From assembly GCA_046727175.1 (NCBI GenBank), contig JBKPCD010000292.1, forward strand, positions 1 through 13,522: DNA of 13,522 nucleotides. Reading direction: 5' to 3'. This DNA comes from JBKPCD01 sp046727175. GTDB taxonomy: Bacteria > Acidobacteriota > Vicinamibacteria > Vicinamibacterales > 2-12-FULL-66-21. A program made the translations under genes and the position numbers. How positions within the stretch are numbered: position 1 is the stretch's first letter; every line of letters starts with the position of its first letter. The notes below the pieces were generated by a model. The model worked only from the letters and a program-made list of their open reading frames with translations, searched no databases and was not told the DNA's origin. Of the stretch, positions 1-6,597 are shown piece after piece.

Positions 1-128
1 TCGTAGGACGGCGGCTGCTCCCGATGAATCGCCTCGACCTGTCCCTGCCACGGCCGCTCCGTTCTGTGCGGCGATACGAGGACCCATTCCTGTCGTAGCG
101 GATTGAACCGCCGGTGGGGGCCGAACAT
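1..128 (-). CDS. galT: Galactose-1-phosphate uridylyltransferase, N-terminal fragment (cut by window edge)
   Basis: Reading the minus strand from the ATG at 128 gives 42 open codons that run off the left edge. Residues 5-29 closely follow the N-terminus of class I (E. coli-type) GalT: HRRFNPLRQEWVLVSPHR, then a short basic stretch and RPWQGQ, against the remembered E. coli pattern PHRRYNPLTGQWILVSPHR...RPWQG. GalT is the cytoplasmic Leloir enzyme that swaps UMP between UDP-glucose and galactose-1-phosphate. The catalytic His-Pro-His and zinc ligands lie outside the window, so intactness cannot be judged. The gene lies downstream of, and in the same direction as, the LacI-type regulator, with a large inverted repeat between them. 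The only Shine-Dalgarno-like sequence is a weak AAGG (140-143 on the plus strand), 11 bases before the ATG. The assignment rests on about 30 residues, but the match is distinctive. Confidence 0.88.
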   Translation of the reverse strand, partial: MFGPHRRFNPLRQEWVLVSPHRTERPWQGQVEAIHREQPPSY

Positions 129-129
129 T

Positions 130-324
130 GAATCACTAACCTTAATCCCTAGTCCCTGATCGCGAATCCCGAATCGCGAATCCCTAGTCATTGAATCGAT
201 GAATCAGCAAATCGATAAACCTTGGGGATAAATGGTCAACCAATTCGATTTAAGGTTCAAGGATTCACGATTCAACGATTCGAGGATCAGGGATTCACGA
301 TCAGGGATTAGGGATAAGTGATTC
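130..324. repeat. Long imperfect inverted repeat made of GAATC-type short units, between lacI-type gene and galT
   Basis: The whole spacer folds back on itself. Bases 130-137 are a perfect 8-bp complement of 317-324. Bases 146-170 pair with 290-314 over 25 positions with one mismatch and one G-U pair in the minus-strand RNA. Bases 193-206 pair with 268-281 over 14 positions with one mismatch and one G-U pair. AACCTT (217-222) can pair with AAGGTT (252-257) near the loop. Both arms consist of degenerate units around GAATC followed by CC, GC, GA or AC. The outer stem overlaps two bases of the regulator stop codon at 323-325 and ends two bases before the galT start. An 8-nt bulge on one side (138-145) holds the only SD-like AAGG for galT. 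No T-tract follows, so it is not a classical intrinsic terminator. A regulatory, processing or merely repeat-expansion origin is possible. Confidence 0.85.
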
Positions 325-1342
325 ATCGCGCGGCGCCACACGATTCGCGGACGACGAGGCGTGGCGGGAGAATGACGCGGCGCGGCGGATCGTCGCCGGG
401 CTCATCGAGCCGATCCAGCAGCAGATCCGCTGCGTGTCGGCCCAGCTCCGCCCGTGACCAGCTGACCGTGGTGAGCGGCACACGCAGCAGGTCGCCGTGC
501 GCGATGTCGCCTGCACCGACCACGGCAATGTCGTCGGGCACGCTCAGCCCTGCTTCCCAGATCGCCTTCATGGCGCCAATTGCTGCCGGGTCGTTCGCGG
601 CAAACACAGCATCGATGCGCGGGCGTACGCCGAGCAGCCGCTTCATCGCCCGATAGCCGTCCGCTTCCATGAACCCGGCGCGGACGATCCATTCGGCCGC
701 CGGCTTGATGCCGCGCGCGCGGAGCGCATCGCGCCACCCCTTCTCGCGACGCTTCGCGTGCACGATCTGCGGACCGCCGATGTGAGCAATGGCCTGGCGC
801 CCGAGCTCCGCGAGGTGCGAGGTGGCGAGCACGCCGACCTGCTCGTCGTCGGTCAGCACGCGATGACACGGCACGGCGGTGTAGTCGTCGCGATCGATCA
901 TCACCAGCCCGATGCCGAGCCGTCGAAGCTGGAGCAGGAGCTCCGCATTCGCCGAACCCTGCGCGGAGGCGAGGACGATGCCGTCGACCTGGCGGCCACG
1001 CAGCATCTGGAGCTCGGCACGTTCCTTCGCGGGGTCCTCACCCGAGCTGCACAGCAGCAGACCGTATCCACGCCTGCTCGCGATGGGCTCGATGCCTGCG
1101 ACGATCTCCACGAAGAACGAGTGCATCAGATCCGGAATCACGATGCCGAGGGTGTGGGTGCGCCGCAGGGTGAGGCTGCGCGCGACGGCGTTGGGACGGT
1201 AGCCGAGCTCTTCGACTTTCGCGAGGACGCGCGCGCGCGTCGCCAGGCTGATGTCGTCGTGATTGTTGAGGACCTTCGAGACCGTGGTAATCGACACGCC
1301 CAGCTCGCCGGCAATCCGCTTCATCGTCGTGATCGGGGTCAT
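323..1342 (-). CDS. LacI/GalR-family transcriptional regulator
   Basis: This 339-residue protein has the usual length and layout of the LacI/GalR family. Residues 5-27 form the N-terminal helix-turn-helix (MKRIAGELGVSITTVSKVLN). Residues 48-57 are the hinge helix YRPNAVARSL, with the leucine that wedges the minor groove at the operator centre. From about residue 64 (HTLGIVIPDL) a periplasmic-binding-protein-like sensor domain runs to PPRLVVRES near the C-terminus. It is expected to be a cytoplasmic dimer or tetramer that leaves DNA when a sugar or sugar phosphate binds. The effector cannot be read from sequence; neighbours suggest galactose, fucose or an oligosaccharide containing them. The ATG at 1342 is preceded by AAAGG (1348-1352), which overlaps the nearer of two operator-like sites, so autoregulation is likely. 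It is divergent from the TonB receptor gene and followed by galT in the same direction. Confidence 0.95.
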   Translation of the reverse strand: MTPITTMKRIAGELGVSITTVSKVLNNHDDISLATRARVLAKVEELGYRPNAVARSLTLRRTHTLGIVIPDLMHSFFVEIVAGIEPIASRRGYGLLLCSSGEDPAKERAELQMLRGRQVDGIVLASAQGSANAELLLQLRRLGIGLVMIDRDDYTAVPCHRVLTDDEQVGVLATSHLAELGRQAIAHIGGPQIVHAKRREKGWRDALRARGIKPAAEWIVRAGFMEADGYRAMKRLLGVRPRIDAVFAANDPAAIGAMKAIWEAGLSVPDDIAVVGAGDIAHGDLLRVPLTTVSWSRAELGRHAADLLLDRLDEPGDDPPRRVILPPRLVVRESCGAAR

Positions 1343-1348
1343 GCTGGC

Positions 1349-1362
1349 CTTTAGCGGTAAAG
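1349..1362. promoter_or_regulatory. Putative LacI-family operator O1
   Basis: CTTTAGCGGTAAAG is palindromic at 12 of 14 positions around a central CG, the usual form of LacI/GalR-family operators. It lies seven bases before the regulator's ATG and covers its AAAGG ribosome binding site, so bound repressor would block transcription of its own gene. An exact second copy sits 22 bp away. The regulator is assigned by proximity. Confidence 0.75.
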
Positions 1363-1366
1363 TGAC

Positions 1367-1395
1367 TTGACTTTAGCGGTAAAGCATAGTATCAC
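1367..1395 (+). promoter_or_regulatory. Putative sigma-70-type promoter of the TonB receptor gene
   Basis: TTGACT (1367-1372) matches the -35 consensus at five of six bases. With a 17-base spacer it is followed by TATCAC (1390-1395), a weak -10; TAGTAT at 1387-1392 is an alternative with a shorter spacer. The position 55 bases before the receptor ATG and the operator inside the spacer support the call. The -10 choice is uncertain. Confidence 0.5.
1371..1384. promoter_or_regulatory. Putative LacI-family operator O2
   Basis: An exact second copy of CTTTAGCGGTAAAG, offset by 22 bp (about two DNA turns) from O1, so both sites face the same side of the helix. It falls almost entirely between a TTGACT -35-like hexamer and a -10-like hexamer reading toward the TonB receptor gene, a position that would block RNA polymerase. 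Confidence 0.75.
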
Positions 1396-1439
1396 ACGAA
1401 TCCGCTTGCCGCTCGTCCGTGCGTCACTTGCGCGTTGCC

Positions 1440-1444
1440 AGGAG
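1440..1444 (+). promoter_or_regulatory. Ribosome binding site fixing the TonB receptor start
   Basis: AGGAG lies six bases before the ATG at 1451. It selects this start over the in-frame TTG at 1367, which would place operator and promoter inside the coding region and put 28 non-signal residues ahead of a good signal peptide. Confidence 0.8.
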
Positions 1445-1450
1445 TTCGCC

Positions 1451-4400
1451 ATGCGTACCATACGCGCTCGATTCGCTCTTCGGACCGCCCTGCTCACGCT
1501 GACTCTCATCGTGCCGCGTGTGACGGCCGCCCAGAACACCGGCACCCTCGCTGGAACGGTCGTCGATAACCAGAACCAGGTGATTCCGGGTGCGACGGTC
1601 CTGCTGATCAACGAGCGCACGGCCGACTCGCGTTCGACGACGAGTGGCCCGCGCGGCCAGTTCGCCTTTCAGGCGGTGCCCCCCGGATCCTACACCGTAA
1701 AAATCGAATTGACCGGGTTCCGCACGCTCGAACGCCGCAACAATGTGCTCAACGCCAACGGCCGGCTGGATCTGGGGGCGCTCCGGCTCGACGTCGGTAC
1801 GCTGAGCGAGGTCGTTTCCGTGGTCGCAGAAGGCACGACTGTCGAGACGAAGAACAGCGACTACTCGGGTTTGCTGACCGCCACCCAGATTGCGCAGATT
1901 CAGACGAAAGGGCGCGACGTCATCTCACTGCTGCGGTTGTTGCCTGGCGTCCATTACGACAACGACATCGAGGCGATGGGCGACAGCTTCGGGTCACAGC
2001 TGCCGAACATCGGCGGGCAACGCCGGTATTGGAACCAGGTGACGGTAGACGGCCTGAACGGCAACGAGATGTCGCAGACGCATCGGTTCTCGTCGGCGAT
2101 CAACCTCGACGCGATTGCGGAAGTGAAGGTGCTGCTCAACACCTACAAGGCGGAGTTCGGCAGGAGTGGCGGCGCGAACGTGCAGATCGTGAGCAAGAGC
2201 GGGAGCACCGATTACCGCGGGACCGCGTATTGGTACGGGCGTCGCGAGCAGTGGAACGCGACCCCGTGGGAGAACAACCGTGCCGGCGCGGACAAGCCGA
2301 AGTACCACTTCGACACGCCGGGATTCAATCTGGGTGGACCCGTGAAGGTGCCTGGGTTGTACACGCAGAACGGAGACAAGAAGCTGTTCTTCTTCTACTC
2401 CTTCGAAGCGCCGCAGGTACAGCGTCCGGGGCCGCTTCGCCTCTATCGTCTGCCAACCGAGCTCGAGCGGCGTGGCGACTTCTCGCAAACCTTCGATGCG
2501 AACGGGCGCGCGATGTTCATCAGGGATCCAACGCTGAGCGGCACGTGCAACGTCACGACCGGTGGTCCGGCGTGCTTCCCCGGGAACGTCATTCCGCAAA
2601 ACCGGATCGACCCCAACGTGCAACGACTCTTGAATATGATGCCGCTGCCCAACCGCCTGGGCGAAAGTGCCGCGTACAACTTCATGCGGCAGGAAACGTC
2701 CGACAATCCACGCTGGAACAACCTGCTCCGCCTCGATGCGCGGCCGTCCGCCAACAATGCCTACTGGGGAACGCTGCGGACGTTCAACTCGAACCAGTAC
2801 GGATCCGAGATCACGGCAGCCCCGGCTCGCTGGGGCTTCTTCAATGCGGCGTACATCTATTCCGACAGCTCGATCAACGGCGGATGGAACCGGATTTTCA
2901 GTCCGTCGCTCGTCAACGAGTTCCAGATGGGGATCCGGCGCGGGACCGAAGGGTTTCAAACGAAGGACGACAGCGACTGGTCGCGCCTCCGCCGAAGCGA
3001 TGTGGGATGGAACCTCGGCCAGTTCAATCCTGAGCTGAACACGCTCGACGTCATCCCGCGCGTGACCTTCGGCCTCACGTCGACGGGAGTAGATGCGTCT
3101 GACTTCACCTACGACAACCGGCTCGGGTCCACTGCCAACGACTATCTCTTCGGTCTGCGCGATAACGTGACGTGGACGCGCGGGACGCACTCGTTCAAGG
3201 CGGGCGGGTATTTCGAGTACATGCAGAACAACGAGGCACGCGGCGGCACGTGGATGGGCGAGTACCAGTTCAACAACAACGCCAGCAACCCCCTCAACAC
3301 GAACTTTGCGTACTCCAATGCCCTCCTCGGCGTGTTCTCTCAGTACACCGAAACCGATCGGTACGGCGACACGCACAATCGCGGGTGGATGTCGGAGTTC
3401 TACGCGCAGGACACGTGGCAGACGACGTCGCGAATCACGCTGGATTACGGAGCTCGCTTCCTGTATTACTCGTCGTTCTGGCGTCCCGGCGGTCTGGTCT
3501 CGAACTTCGATCCGATTCGGTACGATCCGGCCAAGGCGCCGCGCTTGTATCAGCCCGCGCTCGTGAACGGCCAACGAGTCGCGTTCGATCCGGTGACGGG
3601 CCAGTCCCTCAACGCGAGCTACATCGGCACGTTCGTGCCGGGTACGGGCGTCGATGCCAACGGCATGGTGCTGGCGACCGATCCGGGCGTGCCCAAAGGA
3701 TTTCGCAAGACCCTCGCACCGCAGATCGAGCCGCGCGTCGGTCTGACATGGGATCTCACGGGCGCAGGCACGACCGTGCTGCATTCGAGCGCCGGAGTGT
3801 TCCACAACGCGCGCCTCGACGGCGGATCGCTCGGCAACCTCCGGAATCCCCCGTTCATCCACACGCCGATCATCTTCTTCGGCACGACGAGCACGCTGCT
3901 CGCGCCTGGCGCGAGGCTTGCCGATCGTCCGGCGAGCATCAGCAACCTGGAAATGGATTACAAGACGCCGGGCTCGTACAACTGGTCGGTCGGCCTCCGG
4001 CGCGACATAGGGTGGGGCACCGTCGTGGATGCGACCTACGCCGGCAGCGTTGGACGCCACCTCGAAGGCATCTACGACCTGAACGCGGTACCGGAAGCCG
4101 CGCGATTCGTCGACGTGCATCCCGAGAACGATGACCCGTCGCAAGCGGGATTGCAGGCGCTGCCACCGGAGTTCCTACGTCCGTACCGCGGTTACCAGAA
4201 CATCCGCATTCGCGGAAACTTCGGAACGTCGGACTACCACTCCTTCCAGGTTCAGGCGAACCGGCGATACATTCGCGGCGTCCAGTTCGGCGCCGCCTAC
4301 ACGTGGCAGCGCGCACGCGGCATCCAGGACGAAGACGGCAGCAATCAGACGATCACGATCGATCGCTCGCGCGAGTACTACTATTCGATACTGGCGCAGA

Positions 4401-5002
4401 GCCAGACGCACAACGTCGTCGTCAACTACAGCTGGGACTTGCCCGATGCCGGAATGAACAATCCGATTCTGCGGGGAATCGTCAACGGCTGGCAGCTCTC
4501 CGGCGAGAACGCGTTCGTATCGGGCGATTGGGCGCCGGTCAATTTCACGACCGTTGACAACTTCGACTTCACCGGCGGCGACGGTGGACGCGGCGAAGAC
4601 ATCCAGGGCGGGCTGAGAAACGTGCGGCCGGACATCACCGGCGATCCGATGGATGGCGGCGGCGATCCGCTCACCGGCTGGTTCGACATCGCAGCGTTCA
4701 GTCGTCCAACGGGACGGGGGGACGTCGGGAATTCTCCACGGAACGTCGTCCAGCGGCCGGGCATCAACAACTGGAACCTGGCGCTGTTCAAGAACTTTCG
4801 GCTGAACGGCGCGCGCGCGTTCCAGTTCCGCGCGGAAGTGTACAACGTGCTCAATCACACGCAGTTCAGCGACATCGATCGCACCGCGCGCTTCGACGCC
4901 GCCGGGAATCAGATCAATCCGAACTTCGGCACGGTCATCGGCATTACGGGGCCGACTCGTCCGCCGCGCGTGATTCAGTTGTCGGCGAGATTCAATTTCT
5001 GA
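1451..5002 (+). CDS. Oar-like TonB-dependent outer-membrane receptor with carboxypeptidase-regulatory domain
   Basis: From the ATG at 1451 the protein is 1183 residues. Residues 1-27 form a signal peptide (basic MRTIRARFALR, hydrophobic core, VTAA before the mature Gln). Residues about 30-115 are a carboxypeptidase-regulatory-like beta-sandwich (GTLAGTVVDNQNQVIPGATV ... VPPGSYTVKIELTGF). Residues about 120-250 are the plug, with a run like RDVISLLRLLPGV, a VTVDGLNGNE segment and INLDAIAEVKVLLNTYKAEF followed by GRSGGANVQIVSKSG. The rest is a long beta-barrel ending in ARFNF with the terminal Phe typical of outer-membrane barrels. Large Oar-like receptors of this kind are multiplied in Acidobacteriota; most substrates are unknown. 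Next to a fucosidase and galT under a LacI regulator, an oligosaccharide ligand is the best inference. I see no SusD-like partner in the window. Control by the divergent LacI protein is likely from the two operators upstream. Confidence 0.93.
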   Translation: MRTIRARFALRTALLTLTLIVPRVTAAQNTGTLAGTVVDNQNQVIPGATVLLINERTADSRSTTSGPRGQFAFQAVPPGSYTVKIELTGFRTLERRNNVLNANGRLDLGALRLDVGTLSEVVSVVAEGTTVETKNSDYSGLLTATQIAQIQTKGRDVISLLRLLPGVHYDNDIEAMGDSFGSQLPNIGGQRRYWNQVTVDGLNGNEMSQTHRFSSAINLDAIAEVKVLLNTYKAEFGRSGGANVQIVSKSGSTDYRGTAYWYGRREQWNATPWENNRAGADKPKYHFDTPGFNLGGPVKVPGLYTQNGDKKLFFFYSFEAPQVQRPGPLRLYRLPTELERRGDFSQTFDANGRAMFIRDPTLSGTCNVTTGGPACFPGNVIPQNRIDPNVQRLLNMMPLPNRLGESAAYNFMRQETSDNPRWNNLLRLDARPSANNAYWGTLRTFNSNQYGSEITAAPARWGFFNAAYIYSDSSINGGWNRIFSPSLVNEFQMGIRRGTEGFQTKDDSDWSRLRRSDVGWNLGQFNPELNTLDVIPRVTFGLTSTGVDASDFTYDNRLGSTANDYLFGLRDNVTWTRGTHSFKAGGYFEYMQNNEARGGTWMGEYQFNNNASNPLNTNFAYSNALLGVFSQYTETDRYGDTHNRGWMSEFYAQDTWQTTSRITLDYGARFLYYSSFWRPGGLVSNFDPIRYDPAKAPRLYQPALVNGQRVAFDPVTGQSLNASYIGTFVPGTGVDANGMVLATDPGVPKGFRKTLAPQIEPRVGLTWDLTGAGTTVLHSSAGVFHNARLDGGSLGNLRNPPFIHTPIIFFGTTSTLLAPGARLADRPASISNLEMDYKTPGSYNWSVGLRRDIGWGTVVDATYAGSVGRHLEGIYDLNAVPEAARFVDVHPENDDPSQAGLQALPPEFLRPYRGYQNIRIRGNFGTSDYHSFQVQANRRYIRGVQFGAAYTWQRARGIQDEDGSNQTITIDRSREYYYSILAQSQTHNVVVNYSWDLPDAGMNNPILRGIVNGWQLSGENAFVSGDWAPVNFTTVDNFDFTGGDGGRGEDIQGGLRNVRPDITGDPMDGGGDPLTGWFDIAAFSRPTGRGDVGNSPRNVVQRPGINNWNLALFKNFRLNGARAFQFRAEVYNVLNHTQFSDIDRTARFDAAGNQINPNFGTVIGITGPTRPPRVIQLSARFNF

Positions 5003-5093
5003 ATCGAGACAGAAGCTAGAATCTAGAAACTCGATCGATCAGGATCAGCATTCAAGCTAACTTCTAACTTCTCACACGTAAACAGCTTTTGAA
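5003..5093. repeat. Spacer with short repeats and a small palindrome
   Basis: The receptor-fucosidase gap contains CTAGAATCTAG (5016-5026, five-base arms), a CGATCGATC run (5032-5040), and a heptamer CTAACTT repeated twice plus a partial third copy (5057-5072). AGAAGCTAG (5011-5019) is a one-mismatch complement of CTAACTTCT at 5057-5065 and 5064-5072, so the spacer could fold weakly. No ORF or convincing promoter is visible here. Confidence 0.5.
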
Positions 5094-5133
5094 GGGGCGC
5101 CGTCCTCCTCACTCCTCCGGCGCCCCACTTTTT
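5094..5133 (+). terminator. Intrinsic terminator-like hairpin directly before the fucosidase start
   Basis: GGGGCGCCG (5094-5102) is a perfect 9-bp complement of CGGCGCCCC (5118-5126), with a 15-base pyrimidine-rich loop, then AC and TTTTT (5129-5133). This has the form of a Rho-independent terminator for the receptor transcript. It is unusual because the fucosidase ATG follows at 5138, which leaves no room for a promoter after it. It may act as an attenuator that lowers fucosidase expression relative to the receptor, or as a structured leader. Confidence 0.7.
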
Positions 5134-5137
5134 GCCT

Positions 5138-6580
5138 ATGCAGACCATTTTCAGATATGTGCTCGTCCTCGTCGCCGCGTCCGCGGCGCTCGCGCACTCG
5201 GCAATCCATAACGGCGTCCCCGCCGCGCGTTCTGTACGCGGTGGGGTGGAGCAGCCCCCGCAGACTCTCGCACCCAATCCCGCGAGGGAGAAACGTCTCA
5301 GCTGGTTCCGCGAGGCGAAGTTCGGAATGTTCATTCACTGGGGGCTGTACGCGATCCCCGCAGGCGAGTGGCAGGGACGACGAATCCCGGGAATTGGTGA
5401 GTGGATCATGAACCGCGCGAAAATCCCGGTCCGCGAGTACGAGAAGCTCGCCGCGCAGTTCAACCCGGTGAAGTTCGACCCGGACGCCTGGGTCCAGCTC
5501 GCGCAGGACGCAGGCATGAAGTACATGGTGATCACCTCGAAGCACCATGACGGCTTCGCGCTCTTCGGATCCAAAGTCAGTTCGTACAACGCCGTCGACG
5601 CGACGCCGTTCAAGCGCGACATCCTCAAGGAACTGTCCGATGCGTGCGCGAAGCGCGGGATGCGGCTGGGCTTCTACTATTCACAGTCACAGGACTGGCA
5701 CGAGCCGAACGGCGCCGGCAACGACTGGGACTTCGGTCCCGACATCGTGGACGGCAAAGAGCCGAAGAACTACGACCAGTATCTGCGCGAAAAGGCCGAG
5801 CCGCAGGTTCGCGAGCTCCTGACCGGCTATGGCAAGGTTGCGCTGATTTGGTTCGATACCCCGCGGATGATGAACGTCGGAGACCGCGCCAAACGCTTCA
5901 CCGACATCGTCCGATCGCTTCAGCCCGACACGCTCATCGACGGCCGGCTCGGCGCCGCGGGTGACTACGTCTCGACCGGCGACAACGTGATCCCCTCGGC
6001 AACGCAGACCGAAGCCTGGGAGGTCCCGGCGACGATCAATCACACCTGGGGCTATCGCAAGGACGACACCGACTGGAAGTCTCCTGGCGAGATCGTCTTC
6101 AAGCTCGTGGACATCGTCAGCAAGGGAGGGAATTACCTGCTCAACGTCGGGCCGATGGCCGACGGCGTCATCCCGCAAGCCAGTCAGGACAATCTCCGGA
6201 GCGTAGGTCGATGGCTGAAGGTCAACGGTGACGCGGTGTATGGCGCGGGACCATCGCCTTTCGGTGAGGAGTTCGGCGAACCGAGCAGCAAGGGCGCAAA
6301 GGACGTTCGAGGCAATCCGCTGTTCCTTCGGAACAACGAGTGGCGCATCACGACGAAGCCCGGCAAGCTGTTCGTGACGTTCTTCGACGAGCCGCGCGCG
6401 CCGTTTCCGCTTCCGGGCATGAAGAATGCCGTGAAGCGCGCGTATCGGCTCGCGGACGCAGTCCCGGTCGAGTTGAAACAGGACGGCGGCCGCGTGTACC
6501 TGAACATCGAGCGGCCGATCTGGGACCCGATGGCAACGGTCGTCGTCGTAGAGCTCGAGGGCGATCGCGTCGCGCGCTGA
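5138..6580 (+). CDS. Secreted GH29 alpha-L-fucosidase
   Basis: From the ATG at 5138 the protein is 480 residues. Residues 1 to about 20 (MQTIFRYVLVLVAASAALAH) are a signal peptide, so the enzyme acts outside the cytoplasm, probably in the periplasm. GH29 hallmarks follow: WFREAKFGMFIHWGLYAIPAGEW (residues 56-78, in pieces FGMFIHWGLY), KYMVITSKHHDGFALF (128-143), GFYYSQSQDWHEP (178-190) and a strand ending in ALIWFD. Its Asp, about residue 240, sits where the family nucleophile is found. Later come a TQTEAWE segment and GGNYLLNVGPMADG near the end of the barrel. The reaction is retaining hydrolysis of terminal alpha-L-fucosyl residues; the acid/base residue and linkage preference cannot be assigned by eye. 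There is no Shine-Dalgarno sequence before the ATG, because the terminator-like hairpin occupies that place. The upstream in-frame TTG at 5132 has no better site and overlaps the T-tract. Confidence 0.93.
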   Translation: MQTIFRYVLVLVAASAALAHSAIHNGVPAARSVRGGVEQPPQTLAPNPAREKRLSWFREAKFGMFIHWGLYAIPAGEWQGRRIPGIGEWIMNRAKIPVREYEKLAAQFNPVKFDPDAWVQLAQDAGMKYMVITSKHHDGFALFGSKVSSYNAVDATPFKRDILKELSDACAKRGMRLGFYYSQSQDWHEPNGAGNDWDFGPDIVDGKEPKNYDQYLREKAEPQVRELLTGYGKVALIWFDTPRMMNVGDRAKRFTDIVRSLQPDTLIDGRLGAAGDYVSTGDNVIPSATQTEAWEVPATINHTWGYRKDDTDWKSPGEIVFKLVDIVSKGGNYLLNVGPMADGVIPQASQDNLRSVGRWLKVNGDAVYGAGPSPFGEEFGEPSSKGAKDVRGNPLFLRNNEWRITTKPGKLFVTFFDEPRAPFPLPGMKNAVKRAYRLADAVPVELKQDGGRVYLNIERPIWDPMATVVVVELEGDRVAR

Positions 6581-6597
6581 CAGAACAATTACTCTTC

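Noticed and set aside
130..324. The GAATC-unit spacer as a CRISPR array or an intrinsic terminator
   Set aside because: Units are short and degenerate with no unique spacers, and the long stem is not followed by a T-tract on either strand.
497..1354. A 285-codon open frame on the plus strand opposite the LacI-type gene
   Set aside because: The LacI protein is certain from its helix-turn-helix and full length. The opposite frame shows no domain and also runs through the operator region.
1367..1450. An upstream TTG start adding 28 residues to the receptor
   Set aside because: The extension contains the operator and -35 region, has no ribosome binding site, and would bury the signal peptide. 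AGGAG before the ATG at 1451 is the better start.
2029..3033. A 334-codon plus-strand frame overlapping the receptor
   Set aside because: It is a shifted frame of the receptor, Arg- and Gln-rich, without motifs. The receptor frame is uninterrupted from signal peptide to terminal Phe, so there is no frameshift to explain.
1994..4144. A 716-codon open frame on the minus strand
   Set aside because: It lies wholly inside the receptor gene, in antisense, and its product is rich in Arg, Val and Glu without any family pattern. High third-position GC in the receptor explains the lack of stops.
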